DNA from: Aestuariibaculum sediminum | Lineage (GTDB): Bacteria; Bacteroidota; Bacteroidia; Flavobacteriales; Flavobacteriaceae | DNA: 64,000 bases | Direction: 5' to 3' | Assembly (NCBI RefSeq): GCF_014596945.1 | Contig: NZ_JACVXB010000003.1 | Span: 310,001 to 374,000, forward strand | Shown here: positions 37,575 through 46,553 of the stretch, piece after piece | How the letters are laid out: each line of letters starts with the position of its first letter | Numbering within the stretch: position 1 is the stretch's first letter | Made by a program: the position numbers and the translations under genes | Notes under the pieces: generated by a model | What the model was told of the DNA's origin: nothing | What the model saw: the letters and a program-made list of their open reading frames with translations, nothing else | The model's database searches: none

Positions 37575-38103
37575 AACTATAGAAGAATCGCAAGTTACCA
37601 TAACCCAATTAATGTTACCGTCGCATTCCAATTTTAGCGGGAAAATTCACGGAGGTTATATTTTAAGTTTAATGGATCAAATTGCCTTTGCTTGTGCCTC
37701 CAAACACTCTAGAAATTATTGTGTAACGGCATCGGTTAATAAGGTCGATTTTTTAAATCCTATCGAGGTTGGCGAATTAGTAACTTTAAAAGCATCGGTA
37801 AACTTCACAGGAAGAACTTCAATGGTTATTGGTGTTCGCGTGGAATCTGAAAATGTGCAAACTGGAGAAAAAAAACATTGTAATTCGTCTTATTTCACCA
37901 TGGTAGCTAAAGATGATCATGGTAATAATGTACCTGTTCCTGGCATTATTTTAAAAACTAAAGATAGCGTACGCCGCTTTGCCCGAAGTATTGAACGTCA
38001 GGAGCAAGCAAAAAACAGAACAACTAAATACAAATCTTCAGAATTCAAAATTGAAGATTACATTGAAATTGTAAAGTCGAAAAACGTAAAAGTTGACCTG
38101 TAA
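37567..38103 (+). CDS. Acyl-CoA thioesterase, hotdog fold
   Basis: A 178-residue hotdog thioesterase. The core reads MLPSHSNFSGKIHGGYILSLMDQIAFACASKHS, with the Asn and Asp (residues about 21 and 35) that form the active-site network in YciA-type enzymes, then VNKVDFLNPIEVGELVTLKASVNFTGRTSMVIGV. The C-terminus is Lys-rich. It releases free CoA from acyl-CoA; the chain length is not predictable. It is the third gene of the satD operon, which is not an obvious functional link. Confidence 0.88.
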   Translation: MFRTIEESQVTITQLMLPSHSNFSGKIHGGYILSLMDQIAFACASKHSRNYCVTASVNKVDFLNPIEVGELVTLKASVNFTGRTSMVIGVRVESENVQTGEKKHCNSSYFTMVAKDDHGNNVPVPGIILKTKDSVRRFARSIERQEQAKNRTTKYKSSEFKIEDYIEIVKSKNVKVDL

Positions 38104-38173
38104 CTTACCTAATCGCATTTCTACTTAATATTCTATTTTGTCATTATTTTTCATTATATTTAAAAGAAAAATA

Positions 38174-38560
38174 ATGCAAAAAAGGTATTTCATATATATC
38201 ATTGGCCTTATTATAATAGCTCTATTTATTGGCTACAATTATATATACCAAGACCATAGAGATATTGCCTCTGAATCTGCCGATTTCACTCTTGCGGCTT
38301 CAGCATTAGCTGACACTTTTGCAGCTTCCCCAAAACAATCCGAACTTAAATTTAACAATAAAACCATTCAGGTTTCAGGTGTAATTACCGAGTTAAATGC
38401 AACAGACATAACTATTGATAACAGTGTTTTTTGTCAGTTTAACTCAAAAATAACCCCCTCTGTAAAAGTAAATACGAAGGTTAAAATTAAAGGTCGATGT
38501 ATAGGTTACGACGATTTACTAGAACAGGTAAAACTGGATCAGTGTAGTTTGATAGAATAA
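38174..38560 (+). CDS. Membrane-anchored OB-fold protein (tRNA_anti-like)
   Basis: A 128-residue protein. The start is the ATG at 38174; a TTG at 38138 would lengthen the N-terminus before the membrane helix (YFIYIIGLIIIALFIGYNYI) without benefit. The rest is a small beta-barrel OB-fold: KTIQVSGVITELNATDITIDNSVFCQFN, KVNTKVKIKGRCIGYDDLLEQVKLDQCSLIE, as in the tRNA_anti-like family. These are exported small OB-folds of unknown ligand. It is 12 bases before the ankyrin gene and likely starts the 38174-42509 gene run. Confidence 0.78.
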   Translation: MQKRYFIYIIGLIIIALFIGYNYIYQDHRDIASESADFTLAASALADTFAASPKQSELKFNNKTIQVSGVITELNATDITIDNSVFCQFNSKITPSVKVNTKVKIKGRCIGYDDLLEQVKLDQCSLIE

Positions 38561-38572
38561 TAATTATTAAGT

Positions 38573-39094
38573 ATGCGTAGCGTTATATTATTTCTGTTTT
38601 CTTTTGTTTTGAGTTCAACGTTTTCCTGGGCTCAAAATGACATTTTTAACATCAGCAGAAATGGTTCTCTTGACGATTTATTATCACTATACAAACAAGA
38701 CCCAAATTGTATAAATACAACAAACCAGGCTGGCTACAGTCCACTAATATTGGCATGTTATCATGGTAACGAGGAAGTCGCATTTTTCTTAATTGAACAT
38801 TCTAATGATATAAATGGATCGAGCCATTATGGAACTCCACTAATGGCCGCAGTCGTAAAGAAAAATATAGATATCACTAAAAAACTTTTAGATAAAAAAG
38901 CAGACCCTAATATCCCAGATTTAAATGGAACGACAGCATTACATTATGCTACCCTTTTTAAAGCTACAGAAATAGCAAAGCTTCTTATTGAATCAGGAGC
39001 AGATTATAATTTAAAAGACGGAAATGATAAATCGGCTTACGATTATGCATTGATTAATAACAATAAAGAATTATTAACCCTTTTTAAAAACTAA
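38573..39094 (+). CDS. Exported ankyrin-repeat protein
   Basis: A 173-residue protein with a signal peptide ending FSWAQ and about four ankyrin repeats: QAGYSPLILACYHGNEEVAFFLIEHS, HYGTPLMAAVVKKNIDITKKLLDKKADPN, LNGTTALHYATLFKATEIAKLLIESGADYN and GNDKSAYDYALINN. Ankyrin proteins bind partners; in bacterial periplasm they sometimes accompany catalases or redox proteins. It lies 4 bases before the DOMON gene, so they are cotranscribed. Confidence 0.88.
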   Translation: MRSVILFLFSFVLSSTFSWAQNDIFNISRNGSLDDLLSLYKQDPNCINTTNQAGYSPLILACYHGNEEVAFFLIEHSNDINGSSHYGTPLMAAVVKKNIDITKKLLDKKADPNIPDLNGTTALHYATLFKATEIAKLLIESGADYNLKDGNDKSAYDYALINNNKELLTLFKN

Positions 39095-39098
39095 AGTC

Positions 39099-39863
39099 AT
39101 GAAAAAAAGTACTTTAATTCTCCTTGCATTTCTCGTCTCAAATTTATCATTACTTGCTCAAACCTACACTACTGGTACTATAAACCTTTCTTCAACATCT
39201 GGATTAGAATATTCAGCACAAATTGATATTACGCAAACCGAGGTAACTTTAACTTTAATCGGGCCAAGTGACCGTTGGTTAGGAATTGGTTTTGGGGTAA
39301 ATTCCATGACCTTAAATGGAGACCTAGTAATTTATGATGGTGTAAGCATGAGCGACAGAACATTTCAAGGTGTCGGTACACCTCCCGTTGCAGATTCCAA
39401 TCAGGATTGGTCGATAGATTCCAACAGTATTTCATCAGGAAAAAGAACAATAGTTGCCAAAAGAAGTTTAAATACGGGAGAAGCCAATGACTATGTGTTT
39501 AGTCCTTCAGACACTTCAATTAATCTAGTTTGGGCTCGTGGTGCTTCAGCTTCTTTCGCTCTTGCTTATCACGGTGTAAACAGAGGTGCCACGTCAAGTG
39601 GTATAACCTTAAGTAATGATGAATTTCAACTGGCGCAAAACATTAAAATTTATCCCATACCTGCAAAAGAACGTATTAACCTAAAACTGCCTTCAGGGAT
39701 AAATGTTAATTCGATTACTATTTACAATGTCTTAGGTAAAGAAACACACAAGGTTTCTTTTTTGCAAAATTATGTTGATATTTCTAACTTAAACTCTGGA
39801 ATATATTTATTAAAAATTAACACCGATAATTCAAATTACACGAAACGATTTATTAAACTATAA
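39099..39863 (+). CDS. DOMON-domain protein with type IX secretion sorting tail
   Basis: A 254-residue exported protein: signal peptide (NLSLLAQ); DOMON-like domain at about 25-175 (VTLTLIGPSDRWLGIGFG then MTLNGDLVIYDGVSM), a fold that in other proteins binds haem through Met or sugars; and a C-terminal type A sorting domain (about 180-254; IKIYPIPAKERINLKLP, ITIYNVLGKE, LNSGIYLLKINTDN, KRFIKL) that sends the protein through the type IX system to the surface. The neighbours encode a barrel and two haem lipoproteins, so a haem-binding electron-transfer role is a reasonable but untested guess. Confidence 0.85.
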   Translation: MKKSTLILLAFLVSNLSLLAQTYTTGTINLSSTSGLEYSAQIDITQTEVTLTLIGPSDRWLGIGFGVNSMTLNGDLVIYDGVSMSDRTFQGVGTPPVADSNQDWSIDSNSISSGKRTIVAKRSLNTGEANDYVFSPSDTSINLVWARGASASFALAYHGVNRGATSSGITLSNDEFQLAQNIKIYPIPAKERINLKLPSGINVNSITIYNVLGKETHKVSFLQNYVDISNLNSGIYLLKINTDNSNYTKRFIKL

Positions 39864-39889
39864 AAACCATTAAACCTGATTTTAAATTT

Positions 39890-40738
39890 ATGAAACACCT
39901 ACTATTATTATTGTTATGCATTCCGTTTTTGGGAATTGCTCAAGACGATTTATTGGACGAAATTGATAACGAACAAGATGCCTGGCAATATACCTCGGCC
40001 GCTTTTAAAGGCCTTAAAATTGTAAATTTCGAGTCTACCAAGCTTGTTGCTAAAAACGAATTCACATTTGTTGTCGCGCATCGTTTTGGTAGTTTAGAAA
40101 ATGGTTTAGACACCTTTTTTGGTTTAGACGATGCGGTAACCAGATTAAATTTTATTTATGGAATTTCTGATGGGTTTAATATAAGTGTCTCACGAAGTTC
40201 CTTTCAGAAAATTTATGAGGCCGCTGTAAAATACAACATTGTAAAACAGCAGAATAATGGTTTCCCTTTTACCATTGTTGGGTATAACTCCATACTCGTT
40301 AATACGGCATTAGAAGAAGCAAACCTTCCACTATTAGAATTTAAGCACAGGGTTGGCTATACCGCACAAATTTTACTTTCAAGAAAAGTAAACACCAATT
40401 TCTCGCTAGAACTAGCCCCTACCTTTTTTCATGACAATTATGTTGCTATTAATGAACAGGATAATTCACAATTCGCTTTAGGGTTTGGTGGGCGTTACAA
40501 ACTAGGAAAACGTTGGTCTATTAACGCCGACTATGGCTGGCATTTAAACCGTGCAGACAATTCTCCCTTTAATAATCCGTTATCTATAGGAATAGATTTA
40601 GAAACAGGAGGCCATGTATTTCAAATGCATTTTACCAATGCGCAGGGCATGAATACCAATACATTTTTGGGTCAGAGTACTGGCCAATGGAGCGATGGCA
40701 ATATTTATTTCGGATTTAACTTAAGTCGTGTATTTTAA
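39890..40738 (+). CDS. DUF5777 outer membrane beta-barrel protein
   Basis: A 282-residue protein with a signal peptide (LLCIPFLGIAQ). It matches the DUF5777 family: AFKGLKIVNFESTKLVAKNEFTFVVAHRFG, LDTFFGLDDAVTRLNFIYGISDGFNISVSRS and FFHDNYVAINEQDNSQFALGFGGRYKLG, with a strand-like C-terminus (YFGFNLSRVF). DUF5777 barrels usually sit beside c-type haem lipoproteins and YceI proteins, as here. The function is unknown. Confidence 0.87.
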   Translation: MKHLLLLLLCIPFLGIAQDDLLDEIDNEQDAWQYTSAAFKGLKIVNFESTKLVAKNEFTFVVAHRFGSLENGLDTFFGLDDAVTRLNFIYGISDGFNISVSRSSFQKIYEAAVKYNIVKQQNNGFPFTIVGYNSILVNTALEEANLPLLEFKHRVGYTAQILLSRKVNTNFSLELAPTFFHDNYVAINEQDNSQFALGFGGRYKLGKRWSINADYGWHLNRADNSPFNNPLSIGIDLETGGHVFQMHFTNAQGMNTNTFLGQSTGQWSDGNIYFGFNLSRVF

Positions 40739-40751
40739 CCCCTATATTCAT

Positions 40752-41114
40752 ATGAAAAACTTAATTTTATTACTTATTATAACAATCTTATTTTCCTATA
40801 GCTGTGCCAACGACAGCGAAGATGATTTAATAGATACTACACCAATTCCAAATTTAGTTACCTATAATGACGATGTAAAATCTATCATTGATGATAATTG
40901 TATATCATGCCATAGTGCAACCCCTACTGGAGGGGCAAACATTTCTTTAATTACTTATGCTCAGGTTAAATCTGGAGTGGTAAACAATAATTTAATAGGT
41001 AAAATTAACGGAACCGCCTCCGGATCACAAATGCCACTAGGCGCTCCTAAACTACCTCAAAATCTTATTGATTTAATTGAAAAATGGGAAACTGATGGCT
41101 TTCCTGAAAACTAA
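40752..41114 (+). CDS. c-type haem lipoprotein
   Basis: A 120-residue lipoprotein. The start is the ATG at 40752, giving the signal MKNLILLLIITILFSYSC with lipobox SYSC; an upstream in-frame start inside the DUF5777 gene is rejected. A single CISCH haem-binding motif and a later QMPLG Met, the likely distal ligand, are present, followed by LPQNLIDLIEKWETDGFPEN. It is about the size of a small cytochrome c. A close relative lies immediately downstream. Confidence 0.85.
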   Translation: MKNLILLLIITILFSYSCANDSEDDLIDTTPIPNLVTYNDDVKSIIDDNCISCHSATPTGGANISLITYAQVKSGVVNNNLIGKINGTASGSQMPLGAPKLPQNLIDLIEKWETDGFPEN

Positions 41115-41134
41115 TAACCTTAAATCTTAAAATT

Positions 41135-41506
41135 ATGAATTTTAAAACCCTTTTTTACAGCTTAATATTAACATTGTTTATGTTTAACTGTTCGAGCAGT
41201 AGTGATGATGATACCACCTCTCAACCAGACCCCACACCAGACCCAGAACCAACTGAAAAAATCACTTACGAAGCTAATATTAAAAGTATAATGTCCAGTA
41301 ACTGTATATCATGCCATGGTAGTACTCCTTCGAACAATGCCCCCATGTCCTTAACGACCTACACACAAGTTAAAAATTACATCGACGGGATAATAGATCG
41401 AATAAATAGAACAGGAGCAGGTAAAATGCCCCCTTCAGGAACATTATCTACAAATTCTAAAAATTTAATACAGCAATGGAAAGATGGCGGATTACTAGAA
41501 AACTAG
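41135..41506 (+). CDS. c-type haem lipoprotein (paralogue)
   Basis: A 123-residue lipoprotein (lipobox FNCS with Cys at residue 19). An acidic, Pro-rich linker (about 21-42) is followed by ANIKSIMSSNCISCHGSTP with the CISCH haem site and GKMPPSG with the likely Met ligand. It resembles the preceding protein in the haem half, so the pair probably arose by duplication and could form a short electron relay at the outer membrane. Confidence 0.85.
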   Translation: MNFKTLFYSLILTLFMFNCSSSSDDDTTSQPDPTPDPEPTEKITYEANIKSIMSSNCISCHGSTPSNNAPMSLTTYTQVKNYIDGIIDRINRTGAGKMPPSGTLSTNSKNLIQQWKDGGLLEN

Positions 41507-41552
41507 CATTTGAAACCATTATTTACTAACCGAAAACAATAAAAATACAATA

Positions 41553-42095
41553 ATGAAATATTTACTTTTTTGTTTGGCTTTTGTTAGCTTACAAATGTAT
41601 TCGCAAGACAAATACTTAACCAAAACCGGAACTGTTAACTTTGAAGCTTCGGTTCCTGCTTTTGAAGAAGTAAAGGCATCAAACAATTCCGTTACTGCTA
41701 TTTTAAATACTGAAAATGGTAATTTTGCGGCCTTAGCTTTGGTAAAAGGTTTTCGATTTAAAAATGCCTTAATGGAGGAACATTTTAATGAAAATTATGC
41801 AGAGTCTGATAGCTATCCAAAAGCAACCTTTAAAGGCTCTATTAACGATTTTGACGCGGATAATATTGAAAAAAGCAAAACGTACACCATCGACGGCGAA
41901 TTAACATTTCATGGTAAAACAAAAAAACTTAAGCAAGTTCCAGTTAATTTGTTTTATGAAAATGGACATATAAAAATGGCAGGGGAATTTGAAACTATCG
42001 CATCAGATTTTGATATTAAAATCCCTAAAATTGTGAGTAATAAAATTGCCGAAACTATTAAGGTGGACTTCCAGTTTGTACTATCAAAAAAGTAA
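41553..42095 (+). CDS. YceI-family periplasmic protein
   Basis: A 180-residue exported protein with a signal peptide (FVSLQMYSQ). The lipocalin-like YceI domain covers about 20-180: KTGTVNFEASVPAFEEVKASNNSVTAIL, MEEHFNENYAESDSYPKATFKGSI, YTIDGELTFHGKTKKLKQVPV, and a closing VDFQFVLSKK strand. YceI proteins bind isoprenoid or quinone-like lipids, which fits the neighbouring haem proteins. It may carry a quinone-like electron or ligand shuttle for the module. Confidence 0.9.
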   Translation: MKYLLFCLAFVSLQMYSQDKYLTKTGTVNFEASVPAFEEVKASNNSVTAILNTENGNFAALALVKGFRFKNALMEEHFNENYAESDSYPKATFKGSINDFDADNIEKSKTYTIDGELTFHGKTKKLKQVPVNLFYENGHIKMAGEFETIASDFDIKIPKIVSNKIAETIKVDFQFVLSKK

Positions 42096-42134
42096 AGCAG
42101 ATTTTGTTATCTTTAGCGAAAAAGACATTATTTC

Positions 42135-42509
42135 ATGAAAAGATTTCTCTATAAATTAATTGCAGCCATAGTTATTGTTACTATAGGATATTTTTGTTTT
42201 GTTTACTATGTACCATACAGCGAAGGTGTTCGTTCTGGTGACCTCATAAAATTCAGTAAAAAAGGTGTTTTAACAAAAACCTGGGAAGGCGAATTAAGCC
42301 AGGGCGTGTCGGAAGAACAACGCTTTTCTTTCTCGGTTGAAAAAAATGACCAAAAAATAATTAATGACCTACAAAAATACCAAGGTCGATTTGTAAGGTT
42401 ATCTTATATTGAGCGTTACCGAACATTTTTTTGGCTTGGTGACACCAAATATTTCATCACTAAAGTTGAAGAAGATAAAGAACGGCAATCGTTTCAGCAC
42501 AGTAAATAA
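42135..42509 (+). CDS. Small membrane-anchored protein of unknown function
   Basis: A 124-residue protein with one N-terminal membrane helix (YKLIAAIVIVTIGYFCFVYYV) and a small exposed domain: YSEGVRSGDLIKFSKKGVLTKTWEGELSQG, FSFSV, DLQKYQGRFVRLSYIERYRTFFWLGDTKYFITKVE. This is a conserved flavobacterial family that I recognise but cannot assign to a function. It ends the gene run that starts at 38174 and is closed by a terminator. Confidence 0.78.
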   Translation: MKRFLYKLIAAIVIVTIGYFCFVYYVPYSEGVRSGDLIKFSKKGVLTKTWEGELSQGVSEEQRFSFSVEKNDQKIINDLQKYQGRFVRLSYIERYRTFFWLGDTKYFITKVEEDKERQSFQHSK

Positions 42510-42540
42510 AAAAAAGCCGCTATTTAGCGGCTTTTTTTAT
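42508..42540. terminator. Bidirectional terminator
   Basis: AAAAAGCCGCTA (42511-42522) pairs with TAGCGGCTTTTT (42525-42536), flanked by A and T runs, between convergent genes ending at 42509 and 42557. Confidence 0.85.
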
Positions 42541-42556
42541 ATCTAAAATTTTTAGA

Positions 42557-45409
42557 TTATTTATTCAAATACATGTTTCTTCTTGAATATAAATCGTAAA
42601 ATTCATCATCTTTTAAGCTATCGATAAATAAGATGCTTTCTCCTGTACTCTTCATTTCTGGTCCTAACTTCTTATTTACTTTAGGGAATTTATTGAAAGA
42701 GAAAACAGGTTGCTTTATGGCATAACCTTCTAACTGTGGGTTAAAGTTGAAGTCTTTCACTTTCTTATCACCTAACATAACTTTTGTTGCATAGTTTACA
42801 TAAGGCTCTCCGTAAGCTTTAGCTATAAACGGCACCGTTCTAGATGCTCTTGGGTTTGCTTCGATAATATAAACTTTATCATCTTTTATCGCAAACTGTA
42901 TGTTTATTAAACCTACTGTATTTAAAGCAAGTGCAATCTTTTTGGTATGATCCTTAATTTGTTCCATGACTAAATCACCTAAATTGAATGGTGGTAAGGT
43001 TGCGTTACTATCGCCCGAGTGGATTCCACAAGGTTCGATATGTTCCATAATACCTATGATGTAAACATCTTCTCCATCACAAATCGCATCAGCTTCAGCT
43101 TCAATAGCTCCGTCTAAATAGTGATCTAATAATAATTTATTGTTAGGGATAGATCTTAATAAGTCAACAACGTGTTTTTCAAGTTCTTCTTTATTAATTA
43201 CAATCTTCATTCCCTGTCCTCCAAGTACATAGGAAGGTCTTACGAGTATTGGAAAATCTAATTGGTCGGCTACTTTTAAAGCTTCTTCTGCCGATTCAGC
43301 AGTATCAAACTCTGGGTAAGGAATATTATTCTCTTTTAACAATGTAGAGAAACTTCCTCTATCTTCAGCTAAATCTAAAGCTTCATAACTTGTTCCAATA
43401 ATTTTAATACCGTAACGATCTAGTTTTTCAGCAAGCTTTAAAGCTGTTTGTCCACCTAATTGAACAATAACACCTTCCGGCTTTTCGTGTTTTATAATAT
43501 CATAAATATGTTCCCAGAAAACAGGCTCGAAATATAATTTATCAGCTGTATCGAAATCGGTAGAAACGGTTTCCGGATTACAGTTAATCATAATGGTTTC
43601 ATAACCAGCTTCAGAAGCTGCCAATACACCGTGAACACAACAGTAATCAAACTCTATACCTTGTCCAATTCGGTTTGGCCCAGAGCCTAATACGATTATT
43701 TTTTTCTTGTCCGATACTACGCTTTCATTATCAGCCTTACGCTCGCCGTTAGCGGTTTGCATATCACTCTCAAAAGTGGAGTAATAATACGGTGTTTTTG
43801 CCTTAAACTCGGCAGCACAAGTATCAACTAATTTGTAAACACGGTTTATACCAAGTTCTTCACGTTTGTTATAAACTTCACTTTCTAAACAACCTAACAT
43901 GTGAGCAATTTGTCGGTCACCATATCCTTTTTGTTTAGCTTCAAGTAAAAGCTCTTTATCAAGATTTTCAATTGTATAAGTAGAAATTTCTTTTTGCAAT
44001 AAGAATAACTCTTCATATTGCTTTAAGAACCACATATCGATTTTAGTAATCTCGTGAATTCTACTTAAGGGAATCCCCATGGCAATAGCATCGTAAATTG
44101 TAAATACACGATCCCAAGATGCATAGGTTAATTTTTCGATAATTTGATCGTAATTTTTATTCTCCTTACCATCGGCACCTAACCCATTACGCTTAATTTC
44201 TAACGACTGAGTTGCTTTATGAAGTGCTTCCTGGAATGAACGTCCAATTCCCATTACCTCTCCTACAGATTTCATTTGAAGTCCTAAAGTTCTATCTGAT
44301 CCTTCAAACTTATCGAAATTCCAACGCGGTATTTTTACAATTACATAATCTAAAGTTGGTTCGAATAATGCCGAAGTAGACTTAGTAATTTGATTTTGTA
44401 ATTCATCTAGGTGATAACCAATTGCTAATTTGGCGGCAATTTTTGCAATTGGGTAACCAGTAGCTTTACTTGCCAATGCTGAAGAGCGTGATACACGAGG
44501 GTTAATCTCTATCGCTATAATTTCTTCTTGATCATCTGGCGACACGGCAAATTGTACGTTACAACCTCCAGCAAAATCACCGATACTACGCATCATTAAG
44601 ATGGCCATATCACGCATTTTTTGGAATGTTGTATCGCTTAACGTCATAGCAGGTGCTACTGTAATCGAATCTCCTGTATGGATTCCCATCGGATCCATGT
44701 TTTCAATAGAACAGATAATCACTACGTTATCGTTAGCGTCTCTTAAAAGTTCTAACTCATACTCTTTCCAGCCCATCATGGCCTTATCGATCATGACTTC
44801 GTGTATTGGAGATATCTCTAATCCGCGGGTTAACAATTCATCAAAATCCTCTTCATTGTAAACAATAGCCGCTCCAGCACCCCCTAGTGTAAACGACGAT
44901 CGAATACATAATGGAAATCCAAATTCCTGAGCGATTGTTTTACCTTCTAAATACGATGTTGCCGTAGCTTGAGGAGCCATTTTCACACCGATTTTCTCCA
45001 TCAATTCACGGAACTGCTCTCTATCTTCTGTAATATTGATAGCATCAATATCCACCCCGATAATTTCTACACCAAAATCATTCCAGATCCCCTTCTCATC
45101 TGCTTCTATACATAAATTTAATGCTGTTTGTCCTCCCATGGTTGGTAAAACAGCATCAATTTGAGGGTGTTCTTTTAAAATTTTAACAATAGACTTTGTA
45201 TTTAACGGTAACAAGTATACATGATCTGCCATTGAAGGGTCTGTCATGATAGTTGCTGGATTAGAATTGATTAATATGGTTTCAATTCCATCTTCTCTAA
45301 GCGATCTTAGAGCTTGAGTTCCTGAATAATCAAATTCACATGCCTGCCCTATAACGATAGGACCCGAGCCAATTATTAATATCGATTTAAGTTTTGAATT
45401 TTTAGGCAT
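42557..45409 (-). CDS. carB: Carbamoyl-phosphate synthase large subunit, lacking the C-terminal allosteric domain
   Basis: A 950-residue CarB. Both ATP-grasp halves are present: the first with EILPTMGGQTALNLC-type sequence (AVLPTMGGQTALNL) and EINPRVSRSSALASKATGYPIAKIAAKLA, the second with GSGPNRIGQGIEFDYCCVH, VRPSYVLGGQGM and EANPRASRTVPFIAKA. It makes carbamoyl phosphate from bicarbonate, ammonia (supplied by CarA) and 2 ATP for pyrimidine and arginine synthesis. Most bacterial CarB proteins are near 1070 residues; here the sequence stops about where the MGS-like regulatory domain would begin (SILFIDSLKDDEFYDLYSRRNMYLNK). I know this short form from flavobacteria, so it is probably not a local truncation. 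No carA is adjacent. Confidence 0.95.
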   Translation of the reverse strand: MPKNSKLKSILIIGSGPIVIGQACEFDYSGTQALRSLREDGIETILINSNPATIMTDPSMADHVYLLPLNTKSIVKILKEHPQIDAVLPTMGGQTALNLCIEADEKGIWNDFGVEIIGVDIDAINITEDREQFRELMEKIGVKMAPQATATSYLEGKTIAQEFGFPLCIRSSFTLGGAGAAIVYNEEDFDELLTRGLEISPIHEVMIDKAMMGWKEYELELLRDANDNVVIICSIENMDPMGIHTGDSITVAPAMTLSDTTFQKMRDMAILMMRSIGDFAGGCNVQFAVSPDDQEEIIAIEINPRVSRSSALASKATGYPIAKIAAKLAIGYHLDELQNQITKSTSALFEPTLDYVIVKIPRWNFDKFEGSDRTLGLQMKSVGEVMGIGRSFQEALHKATQSLEIKRNGLGADGKENKNYDQIIEKLTYASWDRVFTIYDAIAMGIPLSRIHEITKIDMWFLKQYEELFLLQKEISTYTIENLDKELLLEAKQKGYGDRQIAHMLGCLESEVYNKREELGINRVYKLVDTCAAEFKAKTPYYYSTFESDMQTANGERKADNESVVSDKKKIIVLGSGPNRIGQGIEFDYCCVHGVLAASEAGYETIMINCNPETVSTDFDTADKLYFEPVFWEHIYDIIKHEKPEGVIVQLGGQTALKLAEKLDRYGIKIIGTSYEALDLAEDRGSFSTLLKENNIPYPEFDTAESAEEALKVADQLDFPILVRPSYVLGGQGMKIVINKEELEKHVVDLLRSIPNNKLLLDHYLDGAIEAEADAICDGEDVYIIGIMEHIEPCGIHSGDSNATLPPFNLGDLVMEQIKDHTKKIALALNTVGLINIQFAIKDDKVYIIEANPRASRTVPFIAKAYGEPYVNYATKVMLGDKKVKDFNFNPQLEGYAIKQPVFSFNKFPKVNKKLGPEMKSTGESILFIDSLKDDEFYDLYSRRNMYLNK

Positions 45410-45466
45410 TTTTAATCTTTATATATGGTATAAATATTTGTTAAAATTGTAAGTGATGCTTAGGTA

Positions 45467-45500
45467 TAAAAAAAGGCGTTACACTAAAGTAACACCTTTA
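45467..45500 (-). terminator. Rho-independent terminator after rpmH
   Basis: On the minus strand GGTGTTAC pairs with GTAACGCC (one G-T pair) around a TTTA loop, followed by seven Ts, 22 bases after the rpmH stop. Confidence 0.8.
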
Positions 45501-45521
45501 TATTATAACAACAATATATCA

Positions 45522-45683
45522 TTATTTTTTATGTCTAGTTTCAGTCGATACAGACAATTTTTTTCTACCCTTAGCTCTTCTACGAGCAAGTACTTTTCTT
45601 CCATTAGCAGAAGCCATTCTTTCTCTAAAGCCATGTTTGTTTCTTCTTTTTCTTTTCGATGGCTGAAATGTTCTTTTACTCAT
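45522..45683 (-). CDS. rpmH: 50S ribosomal protein L34
   Basis: A 53-residue highly basic protein reading [19 protein letters not shown], then [20 protein letters not shown], the invariant L34 pattern. It is the small large-subunit protein that lies near the exit tunnel. Its own promoter lies at 45753-45783 and a terminator follows. It is transcribed towards carB and separated from it by that terminator. In many bacteria rpmH neighbours rnpA; that is not the case here. Confidence 0.96.
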   Translation of the reverse strand: MSKRTFQPSKRKRRNKHGFRERMASANGRKVLARRRAKGRKKLSVSTETRHKK

Positions 45684-45752
45684 TATCTTGTATCTTTAAA
45701 AATCTGAATTGTACTTAATTAATATCTTTTTGGGTTCCTCCAAAACTGAGCG

Positions 45753-45783
45753 CAAATATACGAAGACTTTTTACATTGACAAA
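45753..45783 (-). promoter_or_regulatory. rpmH promoter, Bacteroidota type
   Basis: On the minus strand: TTTG (45783-45780), 19-base spacer, TATATTTG (45760-45753), a full match to the TTTG/TANNTTTG consensus. The start codon is about 70 bases downstream. Confidence 0.8.
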
Positions 45784-45977
45784 CGTTATTTAAAAAATAT
45801 TTTTAATTATTTTTTTTACACCTCAAGGTTCATTCCTCAACCTATTTACATGAGATATTTGAAGTCGTTTTGTTAATTATGTATTAGTCTAATTTGACAA
45901 ATTTTAGTTTATTTGCAAAACAAAAATGGGCTATTTATTATAGACACGCCTTAAGACAGTTTTAAACACATCAAATA

Positions 45978-46553
45978 ATGTACAATAAAATTATAAAACT
46001 CATTATAGCCTTAGGCATTTTTGCTTATGCTATATATCAATTTACAGAAAACAATATAGGTAACGGTATCATGTTAATATTGTTATCGCTAATTTTTGTT
46101 TTCCTTTATTTTAAAAATGAATTAATATTATTAGCTTTTTTAAGATTAAGAAAGCAAGATTTTGAGGGTGCTAAAAAATGGTTAGACAAAATTAAAAACC
46201 CTGAAAGCGCCTTAGTAAAAAAGCAACAAGGTTACTATAATTACTTACACGGCTTAATGGTTTCTCAAACTAATATTAATGATGCTGAAAAATTCTTTAA
46301 GAAAGCTATTAGTTTAGGATTGTCTATGGATCATGATTTAGCCATGGCAAAATTAAATCTTGCTGGTATTGCCTTTTCTAAACGCAGAAAGCAAGAAGCT
46401 CAAAAATTATTATCTGAGGCAACAAAATTAGATAAACAAGGCATGCTTGCAGATCAAATAAAAATGATGAAAGAAAACATGAAACGTGCTCAGGGACCGA
46501 ATCAACATTTTGGAACAAGCGGATCGATAAGAGCTCAAAAAAGAAGAGGATAA
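45978..46553 (+). CDS. TPR-like membrane protein
   Basis: A 191-residue protein with two N-terminal membrane helices (KLIIALGIFAYAIYQF and GNGIMLILLSLIFVFLYF) and a cytoplasmic or periplasmic helical part with TPR-like pairs (RKQDFEGAKKWLDKIKNPESALVKKQQGYYNYLHGLMVSQTNIN, DLAMAKLNLAGIAFSKRRKQEAQKLL). The C-terminus (FGTSGSIRAQKRRG) is basic. The protein family is conserved in Flavobacteriaceae, function unknown. A 22-base perfect palindrome begins within its stop codon, and a terminator follows. Confidence 0.75.
   Translation: MYNKIIKLIIALGIFAYAIYQFTENNIGNGIMLILLSLIFVFLYFKNELILLAFLRLRKQDFEGAKKWLDKIKNPESALVKKQQGYYNYLHGLMVSQTNINDAEKFFKKAISLGLSMDHDLAMAKLNLAGIAFSKRRKQEAQKLLSEATKLDKQGMLADQIKMMKENMKRAQGPNQHFGTSGSIRAQKRRG

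Noticed and set aside
45522-45683. Plus-strand frame of 84 codons over this stretch.
   Set aside because: The minus strand encodes an exact L34 protein with its own promoter, so the plus frame is its shadow.
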